Part shown: positions 9,007 through 21,000 of the stretch, one piece after another
How positions within the stretch are numbered: the first letter of the stretch is position 1
Layout: every line of letters begins with the position of its first letter
The notes under the pieces: generated by a model
Seen by the model: the letters and a program-made list of their open reading frames with translations, nothing else
What the model was told of the DNA's origin: nothing
The model's database searches: none
Assembly (NCBI GenBank): GCA_000697355.1
Contig: JNEN01001261.1
Location: 1 to 64,000, forward strand
Source: Syncephalastrum monosporum B8922
Taxonomy: Eukaryota; Mucoromycota; Mucoromycetes; Mucorales; Syncephalastraceae
DNA: 64,000 bases
Direction of reading: 5' to 3'
Translations under genes and position numbers: made by a program

Positions 9007-11389
9007 ATGTCTGCCAGCGGCGATGATGCGAGCAGCAAACGGCAACGAGTCAGCAGAGCATGGTATGCGCATCCTTTTCCCGTCTTGCACATGATTTCGT
9101 TACGCTAATTTCGTCTTTTTATATCAACCTCCAGCGATTTGTGTCGTCGGAAGAAGATCAAGTGCGATGGTTTGGCGCCTGTTTGCAGCAATTGCCAGGC
9201 GTTCAACTTTGAATGCAGCTACAACGACATGACCAAAAAAGTAGACTCGCAGTGAATATGTATATATACAATGGCTAGGTTGATACTCATACAAAACTCG
9301 GGTTATATTATAGCGCGGTCCTCCCAAAGGCTATATCGAAGCGATCGAAAACCGACTCCACAAGCTAGAGCGCCTCTTGGAAGACATTAGCACCAGCAGC
9401 GACGACGCTCGATCAAAAGCTGTGCTTGCAGAACTCCATTCTCCGCTCGAAACAGCGGACGGGGAGCAGATCAAGACACGCCCCGTTCGCCGAGGGCGCG
9501 GAAGCACTAAAAATCGACCCTTTCTCTGGCAGAAGGAGGCCACCAAGTCCGCCAACAAGCGACAGAAAACTCATATGCCTGAGTCGCCCTCGTCCGCAAG
9601 CGCCCAGCTCATGGACTCGCCTACGATGGGCCACGAAGACGATCCATCCACGAGTCCCGATGAAGAAGAAGACGTCAACGACAATATGGGCCAACTTTCC
9701 ATGGATGAGAGCGGCCAGGTGCGCTACCTCGGCAAGTCCTCTGGCTTCTACCTTCTCCAGAACAGTCGCACTTACCAGAACGGCGCTTTCCATTTCTCTG
9801 GCTACGGTCACAGCAAGTCGCCTTCGCTCAGCAACCTCGGCCCACTCGACCCATTGGAGCTACCGCCCAAGGACTTGTCCATCCACCTGATCCAACTCTA
9901 TTTCAAGCGCTTCTATCCCGTGCTACCCCTGTTTTACAAGAAGCGTCTAGTGTCTTCGATCGATTCGCCCATGGAAACAGTCTCACCCCTGCTGCTCAAT
10001 GCCATCTATGCCGTCGCATCTCGAGTCTCACCCGACGTCCGTGTTCGCTCCGACGAAGCCTCAGCCGACACGGCAGGCGATATCTACTTTGAGCGCGCAA
10101 AACATCTTCTCGACGATTACTATGACGTTCCTCGTATTTCAACCGTTCAGGCCCTGCTCCTCCTGGCAAGTCATCAGCACGGTGCCATGAAATCTGCGCG
10201 TGCCTGGTTGTATAGTGGCATGGTAACGGACTGGGGATATATCTATATATCTATATATATAAGTGTATGCTTACCATCTCGTAACTTTTTTTTGTGTTTG
10301 TAGGCATTTCGAATGGCACAGGATCTTGGTCTTCACCGCAACTGTGACCACTGGAATATTGCTCCCGAGGAACGCGAGCGCAGGAAGCGTGTATTTTGGT
10401 GCTGCTTTATCGTGGATCGCCTACTGAGTGCGACCTATGGACGCGCATCGATATTTGAAGAGCGTGATTGCGATGTCCCCTTCCCCACCGTAGACGACGA
10501 CGAGCCGGTGACTTGCGACAATGCAAGCGGCATGACGCGCCCGCCTACACGCTTGCTCGATGCATTTGTGCAACTTATCCGGATCAGTGACATCATGGGC
10601 CATGTTCTGAAAAATATCTATTACGCCAAAGCACGCCATCATGCAGGCACACACCACATCGACCATGTGCTGTCGGCACTGAATCGCCAATTGACGAGTT
10701 GGTACAACGACCTACCGCCGTCGCTCCAGTACAAGCTGCCCAATACCGACAAGGGCGAGTCCTGCGCCGACCCGCCCGCGCCTGTCAGCCAGATGCACAT
10801 GATATATTATACCACGGTGATTCTCCTGCATCGGCCTTTTATTCCTGCATCTGCGCACGGCTTTGCCCACGTTCATTCACCGTCGTACAACGTATGCATG
10901 TCAGCCGCGACATCAATTTTGGATATCGTCAACATCTCACTTGCAGAAAACAATCTGAAATATGTATGGAACTACAACATCTACTTTATCTTTACCGCCG
11001 GCATTATTTTCATCAAGTCTGCCTCGGCTTCAGACGCTGAGCGTGCCTTTGACGCAAAAGTCAAGATTAATAAGATCATGTCTGCCCTCGATGAAATCGA
11101 AATGACGTGGAACACTGCCTCCCGGAGCTGCAATATCCTTGGCGAGCTGGCAGGTCTCAAGGATATCAATCTCGAGACTGACACGGCTGGCACCCGTGGT
11201 GACGAGGACACCAGGATTGCGCCTCCACCAATGCAGGCACAGCATCACCAGCCGCAACAACCGCAGCCGCCTTCGACGACTTCTTTTGTCAGTGGACCCA
11301 CACCATTTCGTGCCGAGAAGAGCGAATTTCCAGGCCTGGATTACCGTTTGCCATGGCAACAACAGCATCAACATCAACAACAGCATCAT

Positions 11390-11425
<36 letters not shown>

Positions 11426-11758
11426 ACTCCCCCGCCGCCACAGCAAGCAGCAGCACCAACCGTGGATCCTTTCGCAGCGCCTGGCACTATTCCTGGCCCA
11501 CCCCAGCAACAGTTCGATCCTTTGGGCGCCGCATTCTGGGGCGTGCCGCCTTCGTTAGATATGAATGAATGGAACAATTATCTGGGTGCACAAGGCAATG
11601 ACCCACAACAGCCACCATTCACGTCTCAACCTGAACAGCCGCCGCTTATCCCATCCCACGAGTTCTCGCCCATCCATCGGCCACCCGCTTCTTCCGGCAC
11701 ATCGATGGTCTTGCCTCAGCCGCAACGCCTCCTGTCGCATCAAATCCCGCATCAAAAG

Positions 11759-11816
<58 letters not shown>

Positions 11817-12040
11817 TGATCCACAACGATGCGAACGTTGATATGCTCTCGGGTGTATCTATGATGCCTCCTGATAGTAATGCGCCCACGGGGACATTAT
11901 TGCTCGGTTTCTTGGGCGAGTCAGGACCATCACATATGCAACAAGGGCCATACAGTCCCAGCCTTAAGCAGCAACAACCACCGCCGACGTCGATGCCACC
12001 GGGCGATCCAGCCGATACTTCTAAGCTTATGTATTGGTAG
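9007..12040 (+). CDS. Zn(II)2Cys6 fungal transcription factor with polyglutamine tracts
   Basis: Spliced model: 9007-9062, 9135-9240, 9314-10222, 10304-12040 (GT-AG throughout), 935 aa. The binuclear zinc cluster is created by splicing: exon 1 ends in TG and exon 2 completes the first Cys to give [14 protein letters not shown]...[11 protein letters not shown]. Exon 3 adds the linker and dimerisation helix [18 protein letters not shown]. The middle region is a Fungal_trans domain, with the typical [14 protein letters not shown] and [15 protein letters not shown] segments around the last intron. The C-terminal third is Gln/Pro-rich with long CAG/CAA tracts at about 11395-11424 and 11757-11816, typical of activation regions. 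Zinc-cluster proteins of this type are nuclear DNA-binding regulators; the RGPPKGY linker and Fungal_trans domain resemble carbon-source regulators, but the target genes cannot be read from sequence. Confidence 0.9.
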
Positions 12041-12470
12041 AAAGGAAACGGGAGAGCAGCTAGTTCCCCTCTTTCTTCTCCATCTTCTCTTTGTTGTGCA
12101 TCTGCTCCTTCTTGTACATGTCATTGATCTATCCACTTCACCGCAACCCAAACTGTTTACATCCTACCGAAGTCCGCTTCCTCTGTCATCCTGCATCCTC
12201 TCTTGTATACTCGCGTTTTTGCTTTTACCTTTTTATATTTTTTTTTATATTTCTTATACACATACGCACACTCCACATACACACTCTACCATCTGCTATT
12301 GTATCTGCGCTTTCTACACGTATACTCTAGATTGTAACACAAGCCATGCTATTCTTATTGTCTTTTTCATGTCCAAAGCTCGATAAAAAACGCCCATCCA
12401 TACATTCGAGATCAGAAGAATGGAGGGGCCGATACGTACTGATCAATACAGTAGAGGTTGATGGATTGTT
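12041..12470. other. Convergent 3' region
   Basis: 430 bp between two convergent genes. It is T/C-rich on the plus strand with TTTTTTATATTT and CACACTC runs, consistent with overlapping 3' UTRs. No open frame of interest. Confidence 0.5.
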
Positions 12471-13225
12471 TCACTTGTCTTTCTTGGTAGCAGCAGCAGA
12501 AGAGAGGGTAGCAGGTAAAAGGGAGCGGTAGGAGCGCACCATCAGTGCGACAGGAATGACGACCCATATGCCGTTGAAGAACTGACACCATTTGAGAAGG
12601 AAAGTTTGAGAGGGTAGAAGTATGCCACTTACCCACAGATAGATATAGTGGTGGAACCAGTCGTCTGTGTCGAGAAAGACTGAGCCAATGAGCAGCTCAG
12701 GGACGAAAGTCATCCATCCACCGTAGAGTTCGGCAACGGAAACGACCGTGATCCAGTAATGGCGGGCTGGGGCATTACGAGCGAGCAAAATGAGGATGTA
12801 GACGCACAGTCCACCCACACCAAAAACAGTCAAAATCTCAAGTGCCACGATCGTAGGATCAGCGAAACCCCAACGCAGATCCGCCTTGGCATATTCACGC
12901 CCTTACGATTGGATTAATAAGGAATAAAAGAAAGGAATACGCAGAACAGAGAGAGAAACAGAGCGTCTCGGCTGCGGAGCCACTTACAAAGCGCTGCAAA
13001 CATGTCCGTGCCAGTGTTGACCGTGCGTCCTGCGATGCTGTGCCAGACAAAGGAGCCCTCGAGAATAAAGTGCGTCAGCGCATCAAACGCGAACCAGATG
13101 AATGTAGCCCGATCCAGATGTGACGTAGACGGCTTCAAGACGAGTCGGCTGAGCACATAGGCTGCCACAACCAGGCCAGCCACTGCAAGCAAGGAGTACA
13201 CCGTCACAGCGTCCAACGTAGGCAT
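12471..13225 (-). CDS. EBP: EBP-type sterol delta8-delta7 isomerase (EXPERA family)
   Basis: Three exons on the minus strand: 13225-12988, 12901-12633, 12581-12471; 205 aa. Exon 1 has a membrane helix (VYSLLAVAGLVVAAYVLS) and FAFDALTHFILEGSFVW, the conserved His/Glu-bearing segment. Splicing restores LWREYAKADLRWG across intron 1, followed by ALEILTVFGVGGLCVYI, ELYGGWMTFVPE and FFNGIWVVIPVALMV. Four membrane spans and these motifs are those of emopamil-binding protein, the ER enzyme that shifts the sterol C8-C9 double bond to C7-C8. Most fungi use the unrelated Erg2 for this step. Intron 2 is only 51 nt, in frame and free of stops, so a retained-intron form would add 17 residues. The end KKDK resembles an ER-retrieval signal. 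Confidence 0.88.
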
Positions 13226-14042
13226 TTCCAGTGGAGACTGTGTAGAAAAGAAAAGGGAATACTGTAATCAAGCGGGCGTGCAATCAAGTGGCACAGACAC
13301 GTCTGGGATGAGGTTGTGCAACCTGATTTATTTTGGAGAGCATACAGTATAAGGTTGGGTTGGGTTGGGTTCGGTTGGAGACAAAGAGCATACGTGACAA
13401 ACGAGTGGAAGGTGCGATGAAGAACGAATGGACGGGAAGAAGAGAGAAAAATAACAAAACGGTTTGAGTTGAGTTAAAGGGGAGGCCAGATCACACAAAA
13501 AGTGCGGATAAACAGATGCGAGTATAGGACGAAAAAGAAGTATCAGAAAATAAAAGTACAAAAGTAAAAACGAAAAGGATTTTGGGTAGGAGGCCGCGCT
13601 CCTCATGCATTATGTACATCAGGTGGCGTTGCCATCTTCTTGCCTCTACCATAATAATATTCATATTAGAGCCAGCGTGAGTTCATGAAGCCAAGCAGAC
13701 GGCGTATTTCTTTGTTCGTACCTCGTCCAGCGATTGACGTAGATAGGCGAGTTGCAAGGTGGAGATAGGGTAGGGGGGTTATCCGTACACACGAAACATC
13801 ATAAAGAAATAGGAGGGAAGGACAAGAAAAAAAAAGTATGGGACACCAGCACAGCTGCCTTTTTATATTCAATTGTTATTCTGTTGTTGTGATGCATGGC
13901 TAACATGTATGCTCCTCTTTTTCTTTTTTTCTTTTCGAAACATAACACGTACATCTTCGTTAAGAGGAGAAAGTGGGGACAAAAAAGAAGCGCGCTCGCA
14001 CAAAAGAAAAGTCTGAGAGGTATTGGGGGGGGGGGGGGGGGG

Positions 14043-14073
<31 letters not shown>

Positions 14074-14270
14074 AGCGGTCTTATTAATAATATAAAGTGT
14101 GAGGGAAACAGCAGGCGTCTCTGTCTAAATAGTATGTAAAGTTTGGGGGTGGATGTCATGATGACCGTGTAAGCCGTAGCGGCAGCGGCAGTAGAAGCGA
14201 TGGTGGTGGTGGGTTGTTTGTTTGTTGGTTGCCACGTTTTTCTTTCCAGATCTTCTTGTTCGAATTTCCA
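13226..14270. other. Intergenic region with low-complexity runs
   Basis: About 1 kb upstream of the EBP gene and downstream of the CSC1-type gene. It contains a GGTTGGGTTGGG-type short repeat at about 13351-13375, AG-rich stretches and a run of 25 G at 14025-14049. No credible gene; small frames are low-complexity. Confidence 0.5.
14025..14049 (+). repeat. Poly(G) tract, 25 nt
   Basis: Uninterrupted G homopolymer followed by GAGAGAGA and GAGCGAGCG. Such a run can form a G-quadruplex and its length is likely unreliable in sequencing. Confidence 0.8.
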
Positions 14271-17200
14271 TCAATTTTTCCGCCGATCAGCACCATGGAT
14301 GTGTGCCAACTCTATACCGCCCGTGCTATCCTCCGAAATGGTCTCTTCAAGCAGGGGCCGGCTCGCCGCATAAGGATCCGAGTACAGCATCGTCTGGCGC
14401 CTGCGCTTCACCATGCCGTCCTCTTCCTCTTGATCAAACTTGTACAAACCCTCCACTCCCTCCGTCGATTCGTCCTTGTCCAGCTCTTGCTCGCCCACAC
14501 ACTGGAACTCAAGCGTGCCTTCCCGGCTGACTTCCCCCACGTTGACCTGCCGTACCGTCTTTTTGCGTGTGAGTTTACGCGTATGTGACGCGCGCGCGAC
14601 GCGTGACGATCCATACACGCCCGGTAAAAGGTGTCGCACGCGGTCATGCACCATCGGCACCGGAAGCTCGCTTAAAAATGATGGATCGCCGAACCGATAG
14701 CCAACCTCGTCGTCGAACAGTGCCTCATCTGCATGTCCAGCCATAACCGGCGGCGGTTGATAATAGACGCGGGGATCAAAATGATGCCGGCAAAACAGCT
14801 TGAATAGCACCGTTAACACCGGAAGTGGCAACATGCAAAACGCCGGTCCCGTGGCCCCTTTGAAGCGCAAGATTAAGATCATGATCACCTGGAAAAGCAC
14901 GGCGGAGACAAGCAGCCGGTTCACCAGCACGCGCCATATTTGTCCGCCTGTCTCACATCGAGTCACGTAGACATACCTATGTATATGTATGTATAATCGT
15001 AAGTACATGTCATATATCCATAAAACGCGCCCACAATTAAAAAAAATACTCACATGAGCAAATACTTGAACACCATCGTCGCAAGAATGAAATACATGAG
15101 TGCAAAGGGTAAGACCAAGGGCGCGATCACAGAGTACACCAGACCAATGGTAAAAAAGAAAATCAGAACGTTGTAGAACAGCGAGTAATCGAATGAGGAA
15201 GGTCGTGTGAGTTCCTAGGTAGAAAATAAAAGTTTGTATGTCAGCTTCGCTGTAGCCAGATGCGGCTTGCTTTGCATCACACACGCAGAGAGACGCATAT
15301 ACAATACACACACATCTGGACATTCTGGACATTCAATAGATAGATGCCCAACAGATGCAGGCGTATGTGTTTATGCTTATGTGTTGCATACCTGGAGTTG
15401 CCGCGGACTTGGCCGTGTAAAAAGCTTTCTATTACCATCGGGGTCGCATTAGTGCATGAACAGATGCACTGATAGCAATTATGGCACTCTTTTACGGTGG
15501 TAGGTTTACCTCAGCATGATACCGACGAGAGCAAAGACCTGGGCAAGGTCCATAATGACTCCAAGGCCTTTGAGTGAGACGTAATTGACCCAGAAAGTGG
15601 AGACATCTATGGAGTCACATGGAGATAGGGGAAAGGATTCCAGTGCAATACAGTGAGTGGGCGTCGTTATTCTCATGCATACAAGTGCATCATGCTTACC
15701 GGCGATATTCTTGGCAACTTGGGTAAGATTCTTGCCCATGGTTGAAAAGAACTGCTCGGCAGTCAAAGTCTCGCCGTTCTGGACTGCGCTCTGGATCTGT
15801 GTGTACATAGCCAAAAGGGTAGACGAGACGGTGAAGACAAGAAGATGGTTGATGATGAAAAAGATATAGAGCTTGGCCAGGACCTGTCTGTCGAGGCTGG
15901 TCTTGGTCATGTAGCCCTGCTGCTGGGACAGGACGCGTAAGGCTTTGGGCAGCAAAAAGAAGAACAGGGCCATGATGATGGGCGAGAACCAGGAGCCGAG
16001 GAGAGAGACAAACGTCTTGTGATGCTTCACAAATGTGTCGCCATTTGGGAACAGAAGGAGCAAGGAACGCACGTTGCTCGAGGCGGAGAGCAAGCTCGAG
16101 GGGATGAAGAATAAGAAGACAAAAACGTAGAAGAAAAAGCTGCCAATCAATCGCTTCGAGCGGCGAAGGTGCGGATTCATGCCGATATTGGACCAAACAA
16201 TGTCTTTAGGTTGCGGCGCGAGTAAGACGGTCGGTTGCCATGGTGACAGCTGTTTCCACTTTAAGAGGAGGGGCGATTGCTGGAGCTGCTTCGCGGCTTG
16301 GTGAGCTTCGGCAGGCTGTGCAAACGAGACCCAGCCATAGTTGGTCATCTTATTCTCGTGAAGATTGGAGCGTAAGGAATGAATCTGCTGGTTCAACGAC
16401 TGGATCTGGTCTGTATAGTATGTGATGGCGTCGACTTTATCTCCACCGAACAATCCCCACTTCTTGTTAATTCGGATCTGGGGACGCTTCACGCGTTTGC
16501 CAGCCATCTCGCGCAACAAATAGTTGGACAGCACGTTCTCCAGTTGGCGTACTGCCTGCTCGTGGTTCTCAACGGCGCATGCCAAGTCGTTGCTGCGACG
16601 GCCCATGACCACCTGCTGCGGCGGATAGTTGAGATTCATCGAAGTGATCCAGTCTTGCAGGGCTGCATCGGATTGTAGAGAAGACGGTACGTTGAGGATG
16701 AGCAGGGTCCGAGAATGCAGTGCGTGCTGATATTCGTCGCTCGCAAAGTAGTCTGCGCGTAGTGCAACGTATTCGCGGTAGTTTCGAAAGAGAGTGTACA
16801 AGACCAAACCGGAGAAGATCCACGTAAGCACTGCGTGTGCCCAATACCAAGCAAGGTTTCCATCCGAATGAAACTTGCCGTCGTAGTAGTTGATGGTCGA
16901 TATTGATAGAAAGTCGACTCCCACATCTGGAGGCCACTGCCTGGTTTTTTTGTTTTTTTTTTTGTTTCATATATGAAGTATACATATGCAAGGAAATAGG
17001 CGGAATTAATATATCATAAGGTCACAAGGTACCTAAGCAACATACCCGGTTTTGGAGGTAGCATACACATTGATAGGAATTAGGACGCATACACCGAAGA
17101 AAGTCATAAAATATAGCATGGAACGGAGCATGCGCATGAACCGAATAAATGTGATGGCGTCGTAGCCGATGATGGGTATCAGCATATCGTCTGTGCATCT

Positions 17201-17663
17201 AAAGATGGGCTTGATCCAGCTAAATATGCCGTTCGGGATGGGCGGTGGCTGGGTACTGTCCTTGTGTGGTCAACGTGTGGGTTGATCTTGTTACTTGTTT
17301 TCGCTGGTTGTGCCTGTTGCTTACGTGGGATTTGCATATCGGGATCGTGGAGCGTAGACCCCTAATCCAAAGAAACAGTAAGGGAAAGTTAAGTGTTGTA
17401 CAAAGTAAGTACATTAGAGATATGTTTGTTTTTGTAATTCTCTTGTGTATGTGTATCAGATCCTGTTTAGTAGAATCCCACCCACATTCCTTCTTTGTAG
17501 AAAGTGTATTATACGTACGAGACAGATTAGGCCGTAGCACGATGAACAAAACAAAGATACCGACAGTAACGGCGCAGTTGATCCCGAGCGTTGTCGCCAT
17601 ACCTCTCAGAGACATATTGCTGCCTTCTGAAAGGTATTTATCGATCTCATGTAGAGTATCCAT
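14271..17663 (-). CDS. CSC1/OSCA-type calcium-permeable mechanosensitive channel
   Basis: Eight exons on the minus strand: 17663-17519, 17361-17325, 17255-17046, 16940-15700, 15606-15510, 15428-15392, 15214-15054, 14976-14271; all GT-AG; 877 aa. Exons 1-3 give an N-terminal membrane helix, RPNLSRVYAPRSRYANP and PNGIFSWIKPIF, the RSN1_TM region. Exon 4 carries the cytosolic RNA-recognition-like insert (RTLLILNVPSSLQSD, NYGWVSFAQPAEAHQA) and the start of the 7-TM region. Later exons add further spans, including FTIGLVYSVIAPLVLPFALM, the signature of the family, and a charged cytosolic tail. These are plasma-membrane or endomembrane cation channels gated by osmotic or mechanical force in characterised members; fungi have several paralogs (Csc1, Rsn1, Phm7), so I do not assign a specific symbol. 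Two exons are only 37 nt. Confidence 0.92.
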
Positions 17664-19266
17664 CGATCGCCATAGACATATGTCCACAAGTGGAAAAAGC
17701 AAAAATACAAAAGAAAAGAAAAAAGAGGAACAAACGAAAATCATGGTGTGGCAGCGCAATTTTTTTTTGGCATGTGTGTAACCTCATCGAAATGAATCGT
17801 GGTAGTGAGTCCAGTAATGAATACAGCTATCAAATTTGCCAAAACCCCATGTGTGTGCAGCACAGCCCATAACAGGCATGTATCGATCCTTCCAAACGCC
17901 ACACACACCTACACGCAAATGAACTATAACATCGTAGTTTCAGTTTATACACCGTAGACACCAAGTCAATACTATGTCACTTTTCGTAACGCAATAACTT
18001 TTCTAAATAAAAAACACTCCGCCTTGCGCCACGCCCTTCCTTTTAACGACACTAGAAGAGGAACTTCTGGCTGTGGACCTTCCATTCCCCTTTCGTACAT
18101 CACGTGATAAGCGGTTGGGAACAACATGAGTAGTCCTTAAAGGTAAAGAGCAGTGCTATCTGCATCTACATCTACCATAGATGATGCCTATGGCATGGTG
18201 CTGATGTTTAAATGTAACTTCGCTTACGCTTGTAAATATATTATACTCGTCTATCAAGGCGTTGTCCCTGGAAAACGAGAATGTAAGCCAAGGCCAGGTC
18301 TGAGATCTGCTGGCTCTTTTTATAACGACGACAATGAGCATATACTTAAGCGAGACTAACACTTTCCATTATTACTCTGATGTAACCATTGGAAGGTGTG
18401 GAAGTCCAAGGTCTCTTCATTATACGCTGAAATAACGTATATCACAACATCACACGCTGTCAAATGACGTTTCACCCAGAACACAGGCACAATCGTCCGG
18501 TCAGGAATGGCAATCCACTTCCTGCAGTCGCTTTTCGCATTCCGTAAAGCTCACTGCTTTACATATCTCCTGAAGTATCAGGACAGAATATACACAGTGT
18601 AAACATCCTGTAAACTTTGTATGTTGATTTCTTGATGAGTCGGACGCAAACTAGACAAATGTAACTGGTTAAAGGAGACAAGCGCGATGTCAGTCTATCT
18701 ATCTACTGTGTGGCAGATGCGGTTGAAATGATTCGTTCTTCTTAATACACTATATAGCCAGTAACAGGACTTCTACTGCGTATGTGCGTGCAGATAGCAA
18801 GTAAAAATGCTATCACCCAATCTATTATGCTCTCACCACCGACTCATCCATCCCCTGCGTTAGTCGAAATGATCCACAAAGATCTTCACGTCTGACATTA
18901 GGTCTGATTCGTCTTTCGCCGTAAAAGTCTCGATTTGCCCAGTAGCATGGGCAACACACTTTCAGCTCTACCTCACGTCTTGTGTTGAGTCAAAGCCAAG
19001 GTCCCTTTGCCTTCATTGTCTCTTCCATTGTTTTTAGGTTCCGATGCTTTTTATACATAGTTGTCCTGCATCCCGTGCTGGTATGTACGTGGGAAGATTG
19101 CTTCAACAAGAGCTCGGGAGCAGTTTCACCGGGTTGCCATCCATGCACACACCATGCAGATCCAATGAAGCTGGAAAAGATAAACAGCGTTTTGCCAAAA
19201 GGGCCGCCAGGCTATGACTATGCCTCCCTACGTATATACGTACATTTTATATCCATATCATTCCTT
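17664..19266. other. Intergenic region, no gene seen
   Basis: About 1.6 kb between the start of the CSC1-type gene and the end of the 310-aa gene. AT-rich, with scattered small open frames lacking domain resemblance or matching splice signals. A CATCACGTGATAAG motif at about 18100 contains a CACGTG E-box and may belong to a promoter. No RNA gene recognised. Confidence 0.4.
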
Positions 19267-20199
19267 CTACCAAGACTGTACGTTGCCGCTTGTTGAATCC
19301 GCATCTGGTCGACATTCACTGGCCATGCGTTCGCGGAACTCGGCAAGTTGCTTGGTCACCGAGAGCGAAACCGAGTCATTGTGGCCTTCCCAAAATGCCT
19401 TGTATACATTCGGTCGCAACAGAAACTGAGCGAACTCGTGCTGATCATTCCGGATAGCGCGCCAAAGCGTCACGTAAAAATCACGTTTGCTGCGATCCAA
19501 GGTATCTTTTCTCTGGTAGTAGCCCCATTTGGTGTTGCCCCACGCCGTACGACTGATATAAAACGTTCGTGGATATTGCTTCTCAATAATCTTGAGGTCT
19601 TCCTCAGTAGGGCTCCATTTGTTTACGTGTCCGGCGGCAGTAGATGTCGCAGCTCGCTTGCGCTCTTCGCGCGCAGCTTGACTACGTTCTTTGCTCACAA
19701 GTGCTGCGGCGCGTGCTTGCTGATGCTTGCCATAGGAACGGTTCTGCCGAGCGTATCCCCCGCCGGCGGTCTTTCGATGATGGTATATATCCGTATCGTC
19801 GAACATACTATCGTCCTCGGCATCAAACGAGTCATGGTTTTCTTCTAAGGAAACGCCAGCCGTCTCGCTTGGGTCCTTGGACAGCTTGTGTCGGAGTTTA
19901 GGTTGCGGCACGTAGTGATCCGAGGCATCATCCACGCCCAGCTGAGCCATTTCGGCAAACGAACGGTGCCACACCATGACACTGTCGATGCTTATCACAT
20001 CGTCCGCTACGCTCGAGTCGAGCAGCGTCCATTCATGTTCATCGTCCTGTTCTCCACTTTCGTCACGAATAGCTGTGTCGTGTTGTTCAGAATGGAGAGG
20101 TGGAAACGTGGCGTCATCAGTAAGCTCAATCAACTGCTTAAAATCGATATCGTCGGCTGCCTTAAATTCAGCGTACGCGATATGATGCACTTGCGACAT
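19267..20199 (-). CDS. Unknown 310-aa protein, single exon
   Basis: A single open frame with good coding character that I do not recognise. The N-terminal 130 residues are acidic and Asp/Glu/Ser-rich (EQDDEHEWTLLDSS, SFDAEDDSMFDDTD) and likely disordered. A basic Ala/Arg helix follows (ARAAALVSKERSQAAREERK). The C-terminal 110 residues look folded: NKWSPTEEDLKIIEKQYP, FYISRTAWGNTKWGYYQRK, then RDFYVTLWRAIRNDQHEFAQ and an amphipathic helix. The Trp/Tyr-rich block may be the conserved functional part. No signal peptide or membrane span is visible, so it is probably nuclear or cytosolic. No introns needed. The start is the first ATG of the frame. Confidence 0.7.
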   Translation of the reverse strand: MSQVHHIAYAEFKAADDIDFKQLIELTDDATFPPLHSEQHDTAIRDESGEQDDEHEWTLLDSSVADDVISIDSVMVWHRSFAEMAQLGVDDASDHYVPQPKLRHKLSKDPSETAGVSLEENHDSFDAEDDSMFDDTDIYHHRKTAGGGYARQNRSYGKHQQARAAALVSKERSQAAREERKRAATSTAAGHVNKWSPTEEDLKIIEKQYPRTFYISRTAWGNTKWGYYQRKDTLDRSKRDFYVTLWRAIRNDQHEFAQFLLRPNVYKAFWEGHNDSVSLSVTKQLAEFRERMASECRPDADSTSGNVQSW

Positions 20200-20574
20200 G
20201 TGCGTTGGTGGGATGTGGGCTAAGAGTTATATGGGTGAAAGAACAGGGGAAAAGAAGAAAGAGAGATGCGCGAGAAAGATGTCATTCTCTTAGCTGCATA
20301 CAAGTGTGCTATTTAGAGCCCCTGTAGAGCGAAATAAGATTTGCTGCGGCGCAATGGTATGGCGCAGTACAATACTGTATGTTGCAGTCACGTGTGATCT
20401 ATAAATGGCTTCTAGGACTTATCATGGCATATTGACCATATTGTTACGCTTGATGCTAGCCATTGTTAGTCATTCGTATCCTCTCTTTCTCAATAATGGA
20501 GAGAATTGAGCATGGTTTGACTATGATAGTACCCAGCTTTTGAGCCTTTTTTCCGACTCTGTCTTCGTGGACTA
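20200..20574. other. Intergenic, no gene seen
   Basis: Promoter side of the 310-aa gene. AT-rich, no recognisable element before the dispersed repeat that starts near 20575. Confidence 0.4.
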
Positions 20575-21000
20575 CACTCACTTTTTTTCATACATACCTA
20601 AGCGGCTGGAGCCGGGGGTCGCCGATATGCGCTCATGGACCATTGGCTGCTACAGCACATATACCGAAGCAGTTTGAAAAGTTTTCTGAGCTACAGTTTC
20701 GAATATTACCTGCAGATCCTAGTGGGGTGGGCGTGGAGCAGATATTGGCGCAAGGCATATGTGTATAAGGAGGAGTTCTAACTGCGTACCGGCTACCAGC
20801 CGCCTAGGCTATAGGACGCAATGAGGAAAGGAGAGAAATATGAGTAAACTGGAAAGGAGGAAGAGCTACCAGGAAGGAAAGGAGCGAGAGTGAAATCCAA
20901 GCTAATACTATACTTCTTATCATTGTCTACGCATAGACCTGTTTCACTCTTTCCAGAGGAAAAATCGCAGAAAAAATTTACCATGGATGGGAAGGACGCC
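20575..21000 (+). repeat. Dispersed repeat R1, copy 1
   Basis: Related to 34665-35065 in the same orientation. Shared landmarks in order: a CATACCTAA..GG start, GGCTGGAGCCGGGGGTCG versus GGCCGAAGCCGGGGTTGTCG, GCGCAAGGCATATGT versus GCGCAAGGCACATGT, an AG-rich GGAAAGGAG block and a GCATAGACCTGTTTCA-like end. No coding potential is obvious on either strand. Probably an old non-autonomous element. Confidence 0.55.

Noticed and set aside
11030..11824. Leu-rich minus-strand frames over the transcription factor
   Set aside because: Long Leu and Cys runs are just the complement of CAG/CAA glutamine tracts.
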